The notes under the pieces were generated by a model, which had not been told where the DNA came from, made no database searches, and saw nothing but the letters and a program-made list of their open reading frames with translations. From SLDF01 sp964537925 (lineage in GTDB: Bacteria; Bacteroidota; Bacteroidia; Chitinophagales; Saprospiraceae): 64,000 bases of DNA. A program made the position numbers and the translations under genes. The DNA lies in NCBI GenBank assembly GCA_964537925.1, contig CAZICV010000004.1, forward strand, positions 62,001 to 126,000. Direction: 5' to 3'. Shown here in pieces: positions 9,217 through 16,887 of the stretch (within the stretch, counting starts at the first letter, position 1; each line of letters starts with the position of its first letter).

Positions 9217-9897
9217 TCACTCAAAATAGTACCCAAACCCTATGCGGGTCTTGATGGATTCCTTGCCGAAAGGCTTATCGATCTTGTTGCGGAGAAAATT
9301 GATGTAGACTTCAATAGTATTGGTATTGGCGTCAAAACTGGACCCCCATATCTCCCGCACCAGCTCTTTCTTGGATACCAGTTCGCCACGGGACCGTAAC
9401 AACCTCAGCAGGATCTGGTACTCGCGCGGAGTAAGTGATATCTCTGTATCCTGGCGTGTCACGGTCTTGGTAGCCAGGTCTATCGTGAGATCACCGGCTA
9501 CCAGCACCGGGCTGACCGTCTCTCCGGCCTGCCGACCACTGCGCTTTATCAGGGCCTGGACCCTTAGCGCCAGTTCCCGCATATAGAAAGGCTTGGTCAG
9601 GTAGTCGTCCGCACCGGAATCATACCCCCTGACCTTGTCCTCGAGCTCGTCGAATGCGGTCAACATCAGCACCGGCGTCGTGGTATCGTACTTGCGGAAA
9701 TCACGGCAGACATCATACCCGTTCTTATACGGAAGGCTGATATCCAGTATGATACAGTCGTAACTGTTCTTCTCCAGCAGTTTCTCCGCCAGGGATCCGT
9801 CAAATACCGCCTCGACCCCGAAACCTTCAGCCTGCAGGGCTTCGCGGATATTGGCGTTGAGCGCCGGGTCGTCTTCTATGATCAATAGTTTCTTCAA
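9217..9897 (-). CDS. OmpR/PhoB-family response regulator
   Basis: A 226-residue regulator: receiver domain with acidic pocket IEDDPA, phosphoacceptor Asp52 in ILDISLP, the switch threonine in MLTAF and lysine in YLTKPF, then a winged-helix DNA-binding domain (about residues 130-225, SLTPREYQILLRLL, ending IGFGYYFE). It is paired with the kinase 3 bases downstream and is the likely protein binding the CTTAAA repeat before the efflux genes. Confidence 0.94.
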   Translation of the reverse strand: MKKLLIIEDDPALNANIREALQAEGFGVEAVFDGSLAEKLLEKNSYDCIILDISLPYKNGYDVCRDFRKYDTTTPVLMLTAFDELEDKVRGYDSGADDYLTKPFYMRELALRVQALIKRSGRQAGETVSPVLVAGDLTIDLATKTVTRQDTEISLTPREYQILLRLLRSRGELVSKKELVREIWGSSFDANTNTIEVYINFLRNKIDKPFGKESIKTRIGFGYYFE

Positions 9898-9923
9898 GAA
9901 AGATCAGCCTGGATCGGCAAATA

Positions 9924-9931
9924 CAAAGTTA
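9924..9931 (-). promoter_or_regulatory. Bacteroidota -7 element (TAACTTTG) of the regulator-kinase genes
   Basis: Exact TAnnTTTG match on the minus strand, 27 bases before the ATG of the response regulator. No -33 TTG at the expected distance. Confidence 0.6.
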
Positions 9932-10176
9932 GCACTATTTCAACGACGGCACCGGGCCTCTTCATACACTGCGTACCAATGCCAGTCCGCTTTTCGGCGG
10001 TAAAATATGAATGGTGCAGCTCGGTCAGGCCGTATTTATATTGCTGTAACGGGTAGCGGAATTAGAAAAAAATTTCGTATATTGTCTTCATAGGACATGC
10101 AGGATATGTACGGGACGGTTATCTACGTTAGATAGATACGATTATATTCATCCGTACTGGATCCGAAAGCATGGCG

Positions 10177-10225
10177 ACCCGGCTAAGGGGCCAACCGGCT
10201 CTGGTATGCTGCGGTTTTGCCGGGT
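10177..10225 (+). other. Potential structured leader element
   Basis: A perfect 7-base outer stem (ACCCGGC / GCCGGGT) encloses an inner AACCG / CGGTT pair, about 55 bases before the AraC gene start. It matches no riboswitch class that I can recognise. It could be a leader RNA, an operator, or chance pairing in GC-rich DNA. Confidence 0.25.
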
Positions 10226-10280
10226 GGATTCAAACAAATTTGACATGTCCCAATCAACCTTTTAAGAAGCGCTCCTGTGT

Positions 10281-10850
10281 ATGAATTTTCATATCAGATA
10301 CGATATTCAGCAGATGTGTAGCAGCATCGTCCGCGAACAATTGGGGAGATTCGACATCCCCTACGAAGAGACGGCACTCGGAGAGATCCGGCTTACAGAG
10401 CCTGTATCCGCAGAAAGGCTGGAAAGAGCCAATGCCTCACTGCAGCGTTACGGGATAGAGCTGCAATGCCGCGAGCAGGCCACACTCTCCGACAAGATCA
10501 AAGATGCGCTGAAAGAACTGGTCTACCAGGGCGACAGCACCGGCTATACCAAGATCTCGGCATACCTGTCCGCCAGGCTCAACCACAGTTATGGTTATCT
10601 CGCCAATGTATTCTCGGAAGAGACCCGTATGTCCATAGAGAATTTTTTCATGATCCACCGGATAGAGTATGCCAAACGCCTCATCATCAGTGGACGCGCC
10701 ACATTATCAGAGATATCCTATGAGCTTAACTACAGCAGCCCGGCACATTTTTCCAGCCAGTTCAAGAAAGTCACCGGGCTGACCCCTTCCCTGTTTCAGC
10801 GCATCATCGAAAAAAAGCGAAAAGCACAGGCTTGTCTGCCTGAAAACTGA
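10281..10850 (+). CDS. AraC-family regulator with HMA-like N-terminal domain
   Basis: A 189-residue protein. The C-terminal 100 residues are an AraC/XylS double helix-turn-helix (LSEISYELNYSSPAHFSSQF then KVTGLTPSLFQ). The N-terminal 75 residues (YDIQQMCSSIVREQLGRFDI) have the length and alternation of the HMA ferredoxin-like fold but lack a CxxC metal site; this architecture is common in Bacteroidota regulators found beside signalling genes. It has no receiver domain of its own; a stand-alone receiver and a kinase follow 32 and about 500 bases downstream, suggesting one regulatory unit. Confidence 0.85.
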   Translation: MNFHIRYDIQQMCSSIVREQLGRFDIPYEETALGEIRLTEPVSAERLERANASLQRYGIELQCREQATLSDKIKDALKELVYQGDSTGYTKISAYLSARLNHSYGYLANVFSEETRMSIENFFMIHRIEYAKRLIISGRATLSEISYELNYSSPAHFSSQFKKVTGLTPSLFQRIIEKKRKAQACLPEN

Positions 10851-10882
10851 ATGTAGCACATAGTAGTCTAAACACCCTTAAG

Positions 10883-11329
10883 ATGCAGAAAACAGTAATA
10901 CATGTCCTCCTTGCAGACGACGACGAGGACGATCGCCAGGCATTCCAGGATGCTTTCCTGGAGACGAAGATGGACACGCTCGTGACAACGGTCAACGATG
11001 GACGCCAATTGATGAACTATCTCTATGACCAGTCGCGGTCTCTCCCCGATATCGTCTTCCTGGATCTCAACATGCCCGCCAAAAACGGCGTGGAATGCCT
11101 GAAAGAGATCCGTGGAGATGCACGGTTCAAGGATATGACGATCGCTATCTACTCAACCTCACTGTCGGACCAGGACGTGGAGGATACTTTCGTAGCCGGG
11201 GCCAACGTCTATATCCGCAAGCCCAACAACTACACTTCACTCAAAAACATACTGGAGATCGTCATGAATATCAATTGGCAATATCATATGTCAGGCCTCA
11301 ATAAAGAGACATTCCTGCTGAGTATCTGA
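10883..11329 (+). CDS. Stand-alone response regulator receiver (CheY-like)
   Basis: 148 residues consisting only of a receiver domain: acidic residues LADDDEDD (12-17), phosphoacceptor Asp61 in FLDLNMPAKNG, switch residues YSTS and lysine in IRKPNN. There is no output domain, so it must act by protein contact or phosphotransfer. It lies 32 bases after the AraC regulator and 16 bases before a CHASE3/PAS kinase. Receivers of this rcp1-like type are usually partners of neighbouring kinases. Confidence 0.9.
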   Translation: MQKTVIHVLLADDDEDDRQAFQDAFLETKMDTLVTTVNDGRQLMNYLYDQSRSLPDIVFLDLNMPAKNGVECLKEIRGDARFKDMTIAIYSTSLSDQDVEDTFVAGANVYIRKPNNYTSLKNILEIVMNINWQYHMSGLNKETFLLSI

Positions 11330-11345
11330 CCTGCAGAGCGTACCT

Positions 11346-13133
11346 ATGAAGGTAATCGGCAAACAAGTGACCTCTCCGCGGTTCTACACGATCGCTTTCG
11401 TCGTGTCGGTCCTGTTACTGCTGTTTATAGCCGGAGTGACCTACAAACAACTCTTATCGCTCAATCACTCCCAGGGCTTGGTCATCCACTCCCATGAAGT
11501 TCATATCGAACTGGAACGCCTGTTTTCGGAGATCAAGGACGCCGAGTCCGAAAAACGGGGCTACCTGATCACCCGACATCCGGACTACCTGGCCGCTTAC
11601 GACAGCAGCCGGCAGGATATACGGCATTCGCTCACCCGCCTGGATTCCCTGGTCGCCGACAACCCCAAACAGCGGTTCAACCTGGTCATCCTCAAGACCC
11701 TGGCCAATCAGCGGCTCATGGTCCTGGCCAGGGCGCTCAACGAAAGCCACAACTCCGAGCCTTCGATGGAGACCATGCAAAAGTTCATAGACGAAGGAAA
11801 ATCACTAACCGCAGGGATCAAGTCACAGATCACCCGGATGCTCCACTATGAAAACAGCCTGCTCAAGAACCGCGAGATCCAGTATGAATACAATACACAA
11901 CTGGCGCCGTTTACCGCCCTGTTCATCGTATTGTTTTCATTGTTCGTTTTCATCGTGTCTTTCTATAAACTGAGCGAGAATGTGCGCGAGCAGGAAGAAC
12001 TCAACGCCAGGCTCACGATCGTCAACAAAGCCTTTGAGCACGCAGAGGCGATGGCCAATGTCGGCCACTGGCAATGGAACCAACGTACAGGTGAAGTACT
12101 CTTTTCAGACAATCTCTATCGCCTGCTGGGCGCCGAAGCAGGTGCATTTCAACCTTCGCTGGATACCCTGCTCAGCTATGTCCACCCCGAAGACAGGGAA
12201 GAACTCAGCGCGTCCTATGACAAGAGCCTGACGGGCCATGAGCAGCCGGCCAACCTCTTTCGCGTGAACCGCCCGGACGGAGCATTGCGCTATTTCAGCT
12301 CCCTGGCAAGGCGCACCGGAGATTCATACAGCCACAGCACATTGATCTGTATCACCCGGGATATCACCGACGAACATCTCAACCTGATCGCGCTGGAAGA
12401 CAATAACCGGGAGCTGGAAAGCAGCAACGCCGAACTCGCCTCCTTCAACCACATAGCCAGCCACGACCTGCAGGAGCCCCTGCGCAAGATACAAATGTTC
12501 ATATCGCGTATCCGCGAACCGGACAGCCCCGAGACCGCAGCCTCCAACGCCGGTTTTCTCGCCAAGATCCAGTACTCCGCAAACCGCATGCAAAAGCTGA
12601 TACAGGATCTTCTCCTGTACGCGAGCACCACCAGGAGCGAACAGTTTGCAGATACGGACCTCGGTGAACTGCTGGATAGTGTCCTCCAGGAAATGGCAAC
12701 CAATCTCGAAGAGAAACAGGCGGAAGTAGAAGTGACTTCCGTGCTGCCGGTCATGAACGTTATCCCGTTCCAGATCCGCCAACTGCTGATCAACCTACTG
12801 GGCAACTCTCTTAAGTACAGCAAAGAAGACATACCACCGATCATCCGTATCAGCGGCAAAACGATATCTGTCGAGAACGAAGGCGATATTCTTTACAACG
12901 ACAAGCGGTACTATCGTATCTCCGTCGAAGACAACGGGATCGGATTCGAACAGCAATATGCCGAAAAACTCTTTGCTCCCTTCTACCGCCTACACGACAG
13001 AAAAACGTATTCGGGCACCGGGATAGGTCTCGCCATCTGCAAGAAAGTCATGGATAACCACGACGGGTTTATCACGGCCGAAGGACGCCCGGGAGCAGGC
13101 GCCACCATACATGTGTTTTTGCCGTTGGCCTGA
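11346..13133 (+). CDS. CHASE3-PAS sensor histidine kinase
   Basis: A 595-residue membrane kinase: TM1 (about 12-32), an extracytoplasmic CHASE3 domain (about 38-180, with the typical DAESEKRGYLIT near residue 60), TM2 (about 187-208), a PAS domain (about 230-345, NVGHWQWNQRTGEVLFSDN), HisKA with NHIASHDLQEPLRKI (phosphoacceptor His373) and a HATPase domain (LLINLLGNSLKYSKE, DNGIGFEQ, GTGIGLAICKKV). The HDLQEPLRK form belongs to the phytochrome-like kinase group that commonly signals to single-domain receivers, in agreement with the receiver 16 bases upstream. Confidence 0.94.
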   Translation: MKVIGKQVTSPRFYTIAFVVSVLLLLFIAGVTYKQLLSLNHSQGLVIHSHEVHIELERLFSEIKDAESEKRGYLITRHPDYLAAYDSSRQDIRHSLTRLDSLVADNPKQRFNLVILKTLANQRLMVLARALNESHNSEPSMETMQKFIDEGKSLTAGIKSQITRMLHYENSLLKNREIQYEYNTQLAPFTALFIVLFSLFVFIVSFYKLSENVREQEELNARLTIVNKAFEHAEAMANVGHWQWNQRTGEVLFSDNLYRLLGAEAGAFQPSLDTLLSYVHPEDREELSASYDKSLTGHEQPANLFRVNRPDGALRYFSSLARRTGDSYSHSTLICITRDITDEHLNLIALEDNNRELESSNAELASFNHIASHDLQEPLRKIQMFISRIREPDSPETAASNAGFLAKIQYSANRMQKLIQDLLLYASTTRSEQFADTDLGELLDSVLQEMATNLEEKQAEVEVTSVLPVMNVIPFQIRQLLINLLGNSLKYSKEDIPPIIRISGKTISVENEGDILYNDKRYYRISVEDNGIGFEQQYAEKLFAPFYRLHDRKTYSGTGIGLAICKKVMDNHDGFITAEGRPGAGATIHVFLPLA

Positions 13134-13295
13134 CCTTATCTCTCCTGCGACAGGCCCGCGCTACGTCAGTCCCAAACAGAAGATATCACATATATGTAAT
13201 TTTTCACATGTATAAACAACTGAACATATCAGAATACATGGAAATGATGTAATACAATATTGAAATCCTGTAAGCAGACAGGGGGCCTGGGGGAC

Positions 13296-13303
13296 TAGTT
13301 TTG
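13296..13303 (+). promoter_or_regulatory. Bacteroidota -7 element (TAGTTTTG)
   Basis: Exact TAnnTTTG match, 38 bases before the ATG of the DUF4142 lipoprotein gene. No clear -33 element. Confidence 0.6.
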
Positions 13304-13341
13304 TAACATATCCAAATTGATCAAACAAAACCAATCTTACC

Positions 13342-13935
13342 ATGAAAACGCGCTCATTCATCATCTATATTTTCCCTTTGGCGGCGTTGGCCTTTACGGG
13401 CTGCTCCGGCGGCAGTACGGATACACATGATCCGAAAGACGTCGCTGAAGAACAGAACAAAGTCAAGTTTGAAGACGACCGCGATGCCAGAAATGATGCT
13501 GATTTCATCGTGACAGCGGCAGAAAATCACCTCCTCGAGATCCGGCTTGGACAGCTCGCCCAGGAGAGATCCTCGAATGCTGAAGTACAGAAACTCGGCC
13601 AGGCGCTGGTAACAGAGCATACGGCGGCCCTCAATAACCTCAAGTCGCTGGCCGATTCCAAACGCATCTCCATACCTGAGACGCTGACCGAACGCGCTCA
13701 GAAAAAGCTGTCCAATATGTCCGACGCAAGCGCCCGGGAATTTGACGGAGACTTCTGCGAAATGGTAGCAGATCTGCATAGCGACGCGATGCGCAAGTAC
13801 CAGAAGGCTTCAGAGAATACCAACGATACCGATATACAACTCTGGGCTGCGGATCAGCTGAATATGCTGCGCAAGCACCAGGATATGGCCTACCGTTGCA
13901 AAGAACAGCCGGCTCCTGCCGACAAACATATGTAA
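13342..13935 (+). CDS. DUF4142 family lipoprotein
   Basis: A 197-residue protein with a lipoprotein signal (LAFTGC, Cys21) followed by a long helical DUF4142 domain (about residues 50-190): DADFIVTAAENHLLEIRLGQ, QKLGQALVTEHTAALNNLKS and a final helix MLRKHQDM. DUF4142 proteins are ferritin-like four-helix bundles without established function and are often induced by osmotic or envelope stress. It heads the stress-type group of genes to 19.3 kb and has its own promoter. Confidence 0.88.
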   Translation: MKTRSFIIYIFPLAALAFTGCSGGSTDTHDPKDVAEEQNKVKFEDDRDARNDADFIVTAAENHLLEIRLGQLAQERSSNAEVQKLGQALVTEHTAALNNLKSLADSKRISIPETLTERAQKKLSNMSDASAREFDGDFCEMVADLHSDAMRKYQKASENTNDTDIQLWAADQLNMLRKHQDMAYRCKEQPAPADKHM

Positions 13936-14067
13936 TCATCGCTGATGGGCTTGTGCCCACTAAATAAAGCGTACTCAATCCCTATAGGCCGGTACTTCCG
14001 GCAGGAACAACCGACCAGGCCCCGACAAAACAATCAGAATAGGAATAGGACACGACGACACTTCACA

Positions 14068-14097
14068 CTCCGGAACGCGGAAAGCCGTGTTCCGGAG
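14068..14097 (+). other. Strong hairpin (13-bp stem) between stress genes
   Basis: CTCCGGAAC and GTTCCGGAG are perfect inverted arms, extended by GCGG/CCGT (one G-T wobble) to a 13-base stem with an AAAG loop. No T-run follows directly, so it is either a terminator of the DUF4142 gene lacking a U-tract or an mRNA-stabilising structure. Confidence 0.6.
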
Positions 14098-14153
14098 CCA
14101 GGGGCCTACGACTTAGATCTTACTTTTTCAGAACCTTAAAAATGTAAATAATC

Positions 14154-14633
14154 ATGAAAGATGATAAAAAGAAGGAGCCTGTGCCGGGAGGCAGAGACCC
14201 CAATCAAAAACAACGCCAGGGTGAACAGGAACTGAATCCCTATGGCAGAAAACAAGACATAAACAACCCGCAGGACCGGCAGCCACGCAGAAATGAGGCG
14301 CCGGGAAAAGAGCCGGGACGTAACAATCCCGTATCTGACCAGGACCGGAACAATCCCGGCCGACGTACACAACAGGTAAACAATCCCAACGAAAGACCTT
14401 TCTCTGAGCGGGAAGACAGAGATCGCTCCCGCCCGGGCCAGGACGACAGAGAAATAGACCCGGTAACAAAGCCTTACCCCGTCGGACACGAAAGGGAACG
14501 GGGTCTGGAGGAAGATGAGCGGTTCCCCGGTCAGGATCAGACCAATCCTACTACAGGGAAGTCATTCCCGACAGGAGAAGAAAGATCCCCAAGGGACAAG
14601 CGCTCTGATCACGACAATCCCCGCAGGCTTTGA
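14154..14633 (+). CDS. Highly hydrophilic, low-complexity repeat protein
   Basis: 159 residues made almost only of Asp, Glu, Arg, Lys, Asn, Gln, Pro and Gly, without cysteine or any hydrophobic core; the spaced motif NNP recurs (INNPQDRQ, RNNPVSDQDRNNPGRR, VNNPNERP), as does PTG/TGEER-like sequence near the end. It is very probably intrinsically disordered. Composition resembles hydrophilins or desiccation/stress proteins, and its neighbours are stress genes, but no family is recognised. The start ATG at 14154 follows an imperfect -7 element (TACTTTTT at about 14122). A large nested hairpin follows the stop. Confidence 0.65.
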   Translation: MKDDKKKEPVPGGRDPNQKQRQGEQELNPYGRKQDINNPQDRQPRRNEAPGKEPGRNNPVSDQDRNNPGRRTQQVNNPNERPFSEREDRDRSRPGQDDREIDPVTKPYPVGHERERGLEEDERFPGQDQTNPTTGKSFPTGEERSPRDKRSDHDNPRRL

Positions 14634-14640
14634 CTTTTTG

Positions 14641-14700
14641 CAGGGTCCGCTCAGCCGCCTGCTTTTGTAAGGCGGCTGAGCGCTCTTTGATCTGACCCTG
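14641..14700 (+). terminator. Nested inverted repeat, probable terminator
   Basis: Outer arms CAGGGTC (14641-14647) and GACCCTG (14694-14700) flank a perfect 13-base stem, CGCTCAGCCGCCT / AGGCGGCTGAGCG (14648-14660 / 14670-14682), with a 9-base loop. It starts 7 bases after the stop of the hydrophilic protein gene. T-richness after the inner stem (CTCTTTGATCT) is modest. Confidence 0.65.
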
Positions 14701-14755
14701 CTACCATTGATCTGAATAATCCAATCCATCATATATTTTCAAATTCCATCTTATC

Positions 14756-15166
14756 ATGAACACACCATCAAAAAAAAGCTTGCTGACTTTTTCAGCCGGA
14801 CTTGCAGCAGGCGCACTTGCAGGCGTACTCTTCGCACCTGATGCAGGTTCGAAGACCCGTAAAAAGATCGTCAACAAAAAGGACGAATTGCAAAACCAGT
14901 TGTACGAACTGGTCGATACCGGCAAACAGCAGTGGATGAAAGCCAAAGGCAAGGCCGAGGATGCACTTGAAATGACCAAGGATGAGTTGCGCGATTTCTT
15001 CAACTACATGATCAGCGACGGACTCAATCTCTGGGCGGATATCAAAACCCGCGTCCAACACCTGCGTACGGCTGACGAGACTGATCAGCAGGGCAAAAGC
15101 ATGGCCCAGCAGTCCAACAACCACAAAAAACTAACAGGCAATCCCGCTTCTTCAAAGGTTTCATAA
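14756..15166 (+). CDS. YtxH-domain protein
   Basis: A 136-residue protein with one glycine/alanine-zipped transmembrane helix near the N-terminus (AGLAAGALAGVLFAPDAGSK, residues 13-32), the signature of YtxH/general stress proteins, followed by an amphipathic lysine-rich helix (about 40-110) and a polar tail. YtxH proteins are induced by stress in many bacteria but have no defined activity. An imperfect -7 element (TATATTTT, about 14732) precedes it and a 12-base-pair hairpin follows 71 bases downstream. Confidence 0.85.
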   Translation: MNTPSKKSLLTFSAGLAAGALAGVLFAPDAGSKTRKKIVNKKDELQNQLYELVDTGKQQWMKAKGKAEDALEMTKDELRDFFNYMISDGLNLWADIKTRVQHLRTADETDQQGKSMAQQSNNHKKLTGNPASSKVS

Positions 15167-15622
15167 TGTGAGGCACTATTTCTGTATCCCGCCTCAAGGG
15201 TGTTACTACTTGTTCTCATACGTGGATACAGAGTTCTTGATGAGCGGGATCACGTATTTCCCGCTCATCATCTTAAACCTTTCGGAGAAACACAGGTAAG
15301 GCATTACAATTCTCAAACAACGAAAACCTGGCTTATCATGGCGCTCCCCTTCAGATATCTCCGCATGATCGCTGCAGTGATTCAGATACCATCGGCAGCA
15401 GGAAGATTGCTCCCCGACCTGCCACACAGGCAAAGCCCCCCAGGCTTATCAGCCGGCAGAACACGCCGGCGCAACAGGAACCCTCTGCGCACACAAGGAC
15501 TCCCTGCCCTACGGAAAAACAATATACTCCCCCGAAGCCGCTCTGCAGACAAGGACCACCTGGTCCCTCATGTATAATACTGCCCCAGCTCAAAAATTTG
15601 AACACCGAAAAACAACTAACTT
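15167..15622. other. Intergenic region before the small membrane protein
   Basis: 456 bases with a strong hairpin at 15238-15270 and a short palindrome GGACCA-CC-TGGTCC near 15555. A 125-codon frame here has proline/arginine-rich, unstructured translation unlike its neighbours and I do not accept it as a gene. Otherwise nothing recognised. Confidence 0.5.
15238..15270 (+). terminator. Perfect 12-bp inverted repeat, probable terminator of the YtxH gene
   Basis: Arms TGATGAGCGGGA and TCCCGCTCATCA are perfect complements around a 9-base loop; TCTTAAACCTTT follows. A factor-independent terminator with a poor U-tract is the simplest reading. Confidence 0.55.
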
Positions 15623-15769
15623 ATGCGTTCACTACTGTATATCGTAGCCGTTGTCCTGATCATCGGTTGGCTTTTTGGCCTCTTTGTATTCAGCGCCGGT
15701 AAAATCATCCACTTATTACTTGTACTGGCACTGATTTCTGTTGTCCTGGGACTGATCCGTCGCGCCTGA
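15623..15769 (+). CDS. lmo0937-type small membrane protein (48 aa)
   Basis: A short gene below usual length cut-offs. It encodes 48 residues, beginning MRSLLYIVAVVLIIGWLFG and ending VVLGLIRRA: two hydrophobic helices joined by a GKIIHLL turn. This is the pattern of the lmo0937/DUF5670 family of tiny stress-associated membrane proteins, widespread in Bacteroidota beside YtxH, CsbD and BrkB genes, which is the context here. ATG at 15623, TGA at 15767-15769. Function unknown. Confidence 0.8.
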   Translation: MRSLLYIVAVVLIIGWLFGLFVFSAGKIIHLLLVLALISVVLGLIRRA

Positions 15770-15848
15770 TCCTGTTAACTTGCGAAGGAAGTCCGGGAGA
15801 CTGCCGAAGTATGGACTAAAGTCTTTAACAGGAGCTATTCACCCTCTC

Positions 15849-15879
15849 TTGACACTTTCGACGGGATTGGATATATTTG
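15849..15879 (+). promoter_or_regulatory. Complete Bacteroidota promoter (TTG-N20-TATATTTG)
   Basis: A -33 TTG (15849-15851) and an exact TAnnTTTG -7 element (15872-15879) are spaced 20 bases apart. Transcription should start near 15885, leaving a leader of about 37 bases before the ATG at 15922 of the YihY/BrkB gene; it also rules out the in-frame upstream start at 15877. Confidence 0.7.
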
Positions 15880-15921
15880 GAAAGCAGCCCAGGCTGCAGG
15901 TCACCGACGCACCGAGTTCTT

Positions 15922-16854
15922 ATGAAAGAGTTCATCAGGAAGAGCAGGCTGGTCCGGTCTTTGGTTGCTTTCTACCGGCTTTTCGGGGAAGCGCTTACCG
16001 GATTTCTCAGCCACAACGGGACGAAGCTCAGCGCTTCGCTATCTTACTACACTTTGTTTTCGCTTGCACCCATGCTGATCCTGGTGATCGGTATCAGTGG
16101 TATGTGGCTAGGCGAAGAGGCGGTACAAGGCTACCTGTACAAGCAGTTTGACGGCCTGATCGGAACACGGGGCTCCCTGCAGCTCCAGGAGATGATCCGC
16201 AATGTGAAGATCTCACGGGACACACCCTGGATGACAGCGATCGGCGCGATCACCGTATTCATAGGTTCTACAGCCGTCTTTGTAGAGATCCAGGACTCGA
16301 TCAACACCATCTGGGGAGTCAGCGGCAAACAACCGCGTAAAGCATGGATCCAGTTGCTCATAGACAGGTTGGTTTCCTTTTCTACCATTATCGTGATCGG
16401 ATTTCTACTGCTCGTTTCACTCGTATTCAGTGCACTAATCAATATGCTCAACGAGAATATATTCCACTCCTTCTCCGATACGGCATGGTGGCTTTTTTTC
16501 GTGGGTAACCTGCTGACGCTGCTGGCCGTGATGGCATTATTCAGCTTTATCTATAAGGTGCTGCCATATGCCAGGATCTCCTGGCGCGACGTGATGGTCG
16601 GCGCTTTCTTCTCGAGCATGCTTTTCCTGCTGGGCAAGTACCTGATCAACCTCTACCTAAGCAGTTCGAACACACTGACCGCTTTCGGGGCGGCAGGCTC
16701 CCTCGTGCTCATCATACTCTGGGTATACTACTCAGCTATCATACTCTATTTCGGTGCAGAGTTTACCAAAGCTTTCTCTAACCGATACGGCGGCAGGATA
16801 CAACCCAGGCAACCGAAAAACGGCCCGGCTGCTACAGATCTTCCCGCACAATAG
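15922..16854 (+). CDS. YihY/BrkB family inner-membrane protein
   Basis: 310 residues with six hydrophobic segments and the family motifs: the N-terminal LSASLSYYTLFSLAPMLIL (residues 35-55), WMTAIGAITVFIGSTAVFVEIQ, and the C-terminal LVLIILWVYYSAIILYFGAEFTKAF. YihY/BrkB proteins are inner-membrane proteins of uncertain role, once called ribonuclease BN or serum-resistance factors and proposed to be transporters. I place the start at the ATG at 15922 (MKEFIRKS) because the promoter's -7 element overlaps the longer frame. The FAD oxidoreductase gene follows after 33 bases. Confidence 0.9.
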   Translation: MKEFIRKSRLVRSLVAFYRLFGEALTGFLSHNGTKLSASLSYYTLFSLAPMLILVIGISGMWLGEEAVQGYLYKQFDGLIGTRGSLQLQEMIRNVKISRDTPWMTAIGAITVFIGSTAVFVEIQDSINTIWGVSGKQPRKAWIQLLIDRLVSFSTIIVIGFLLLVSLVFSALINMLNENIFHSFSDTAWWLFFVGNLLTLLAVMALFSFIYKVLPYARISWRDVMVGAFFSSMLFLLGKYLINLYLSSSNTLTAFGAAGSLVLIILWVYYSAIILYFGAEFTKAFSNRYGGRIQPRQPKNGPAATDLPAQ

Positions 16855-16887
16855 TTCCGAACCGGCTCACAACCCGCAAGACAAGCA

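Larger units (their letters stand above)
9898..10280. other. Intergenic region between divergent regulators
   Basis: This 383-base stretch holds the promoter of the efflux regulator (9924-9931), a short TATCTACGT (10120-10128) that also occurs, reversed, in the inverted repeat at 21403-21440, and a potentially folded element at 10177-10225. I see no credible gene in it. Confidence 0.6.

Noticed and set aside
15200..15577. 125-codon frame before the lmo0937-type gene
   Set aside because: The translation is Pro/Arg-rich with no hydrophobic or domain pattern, and it spans a strong hairpin at 15238-15270.
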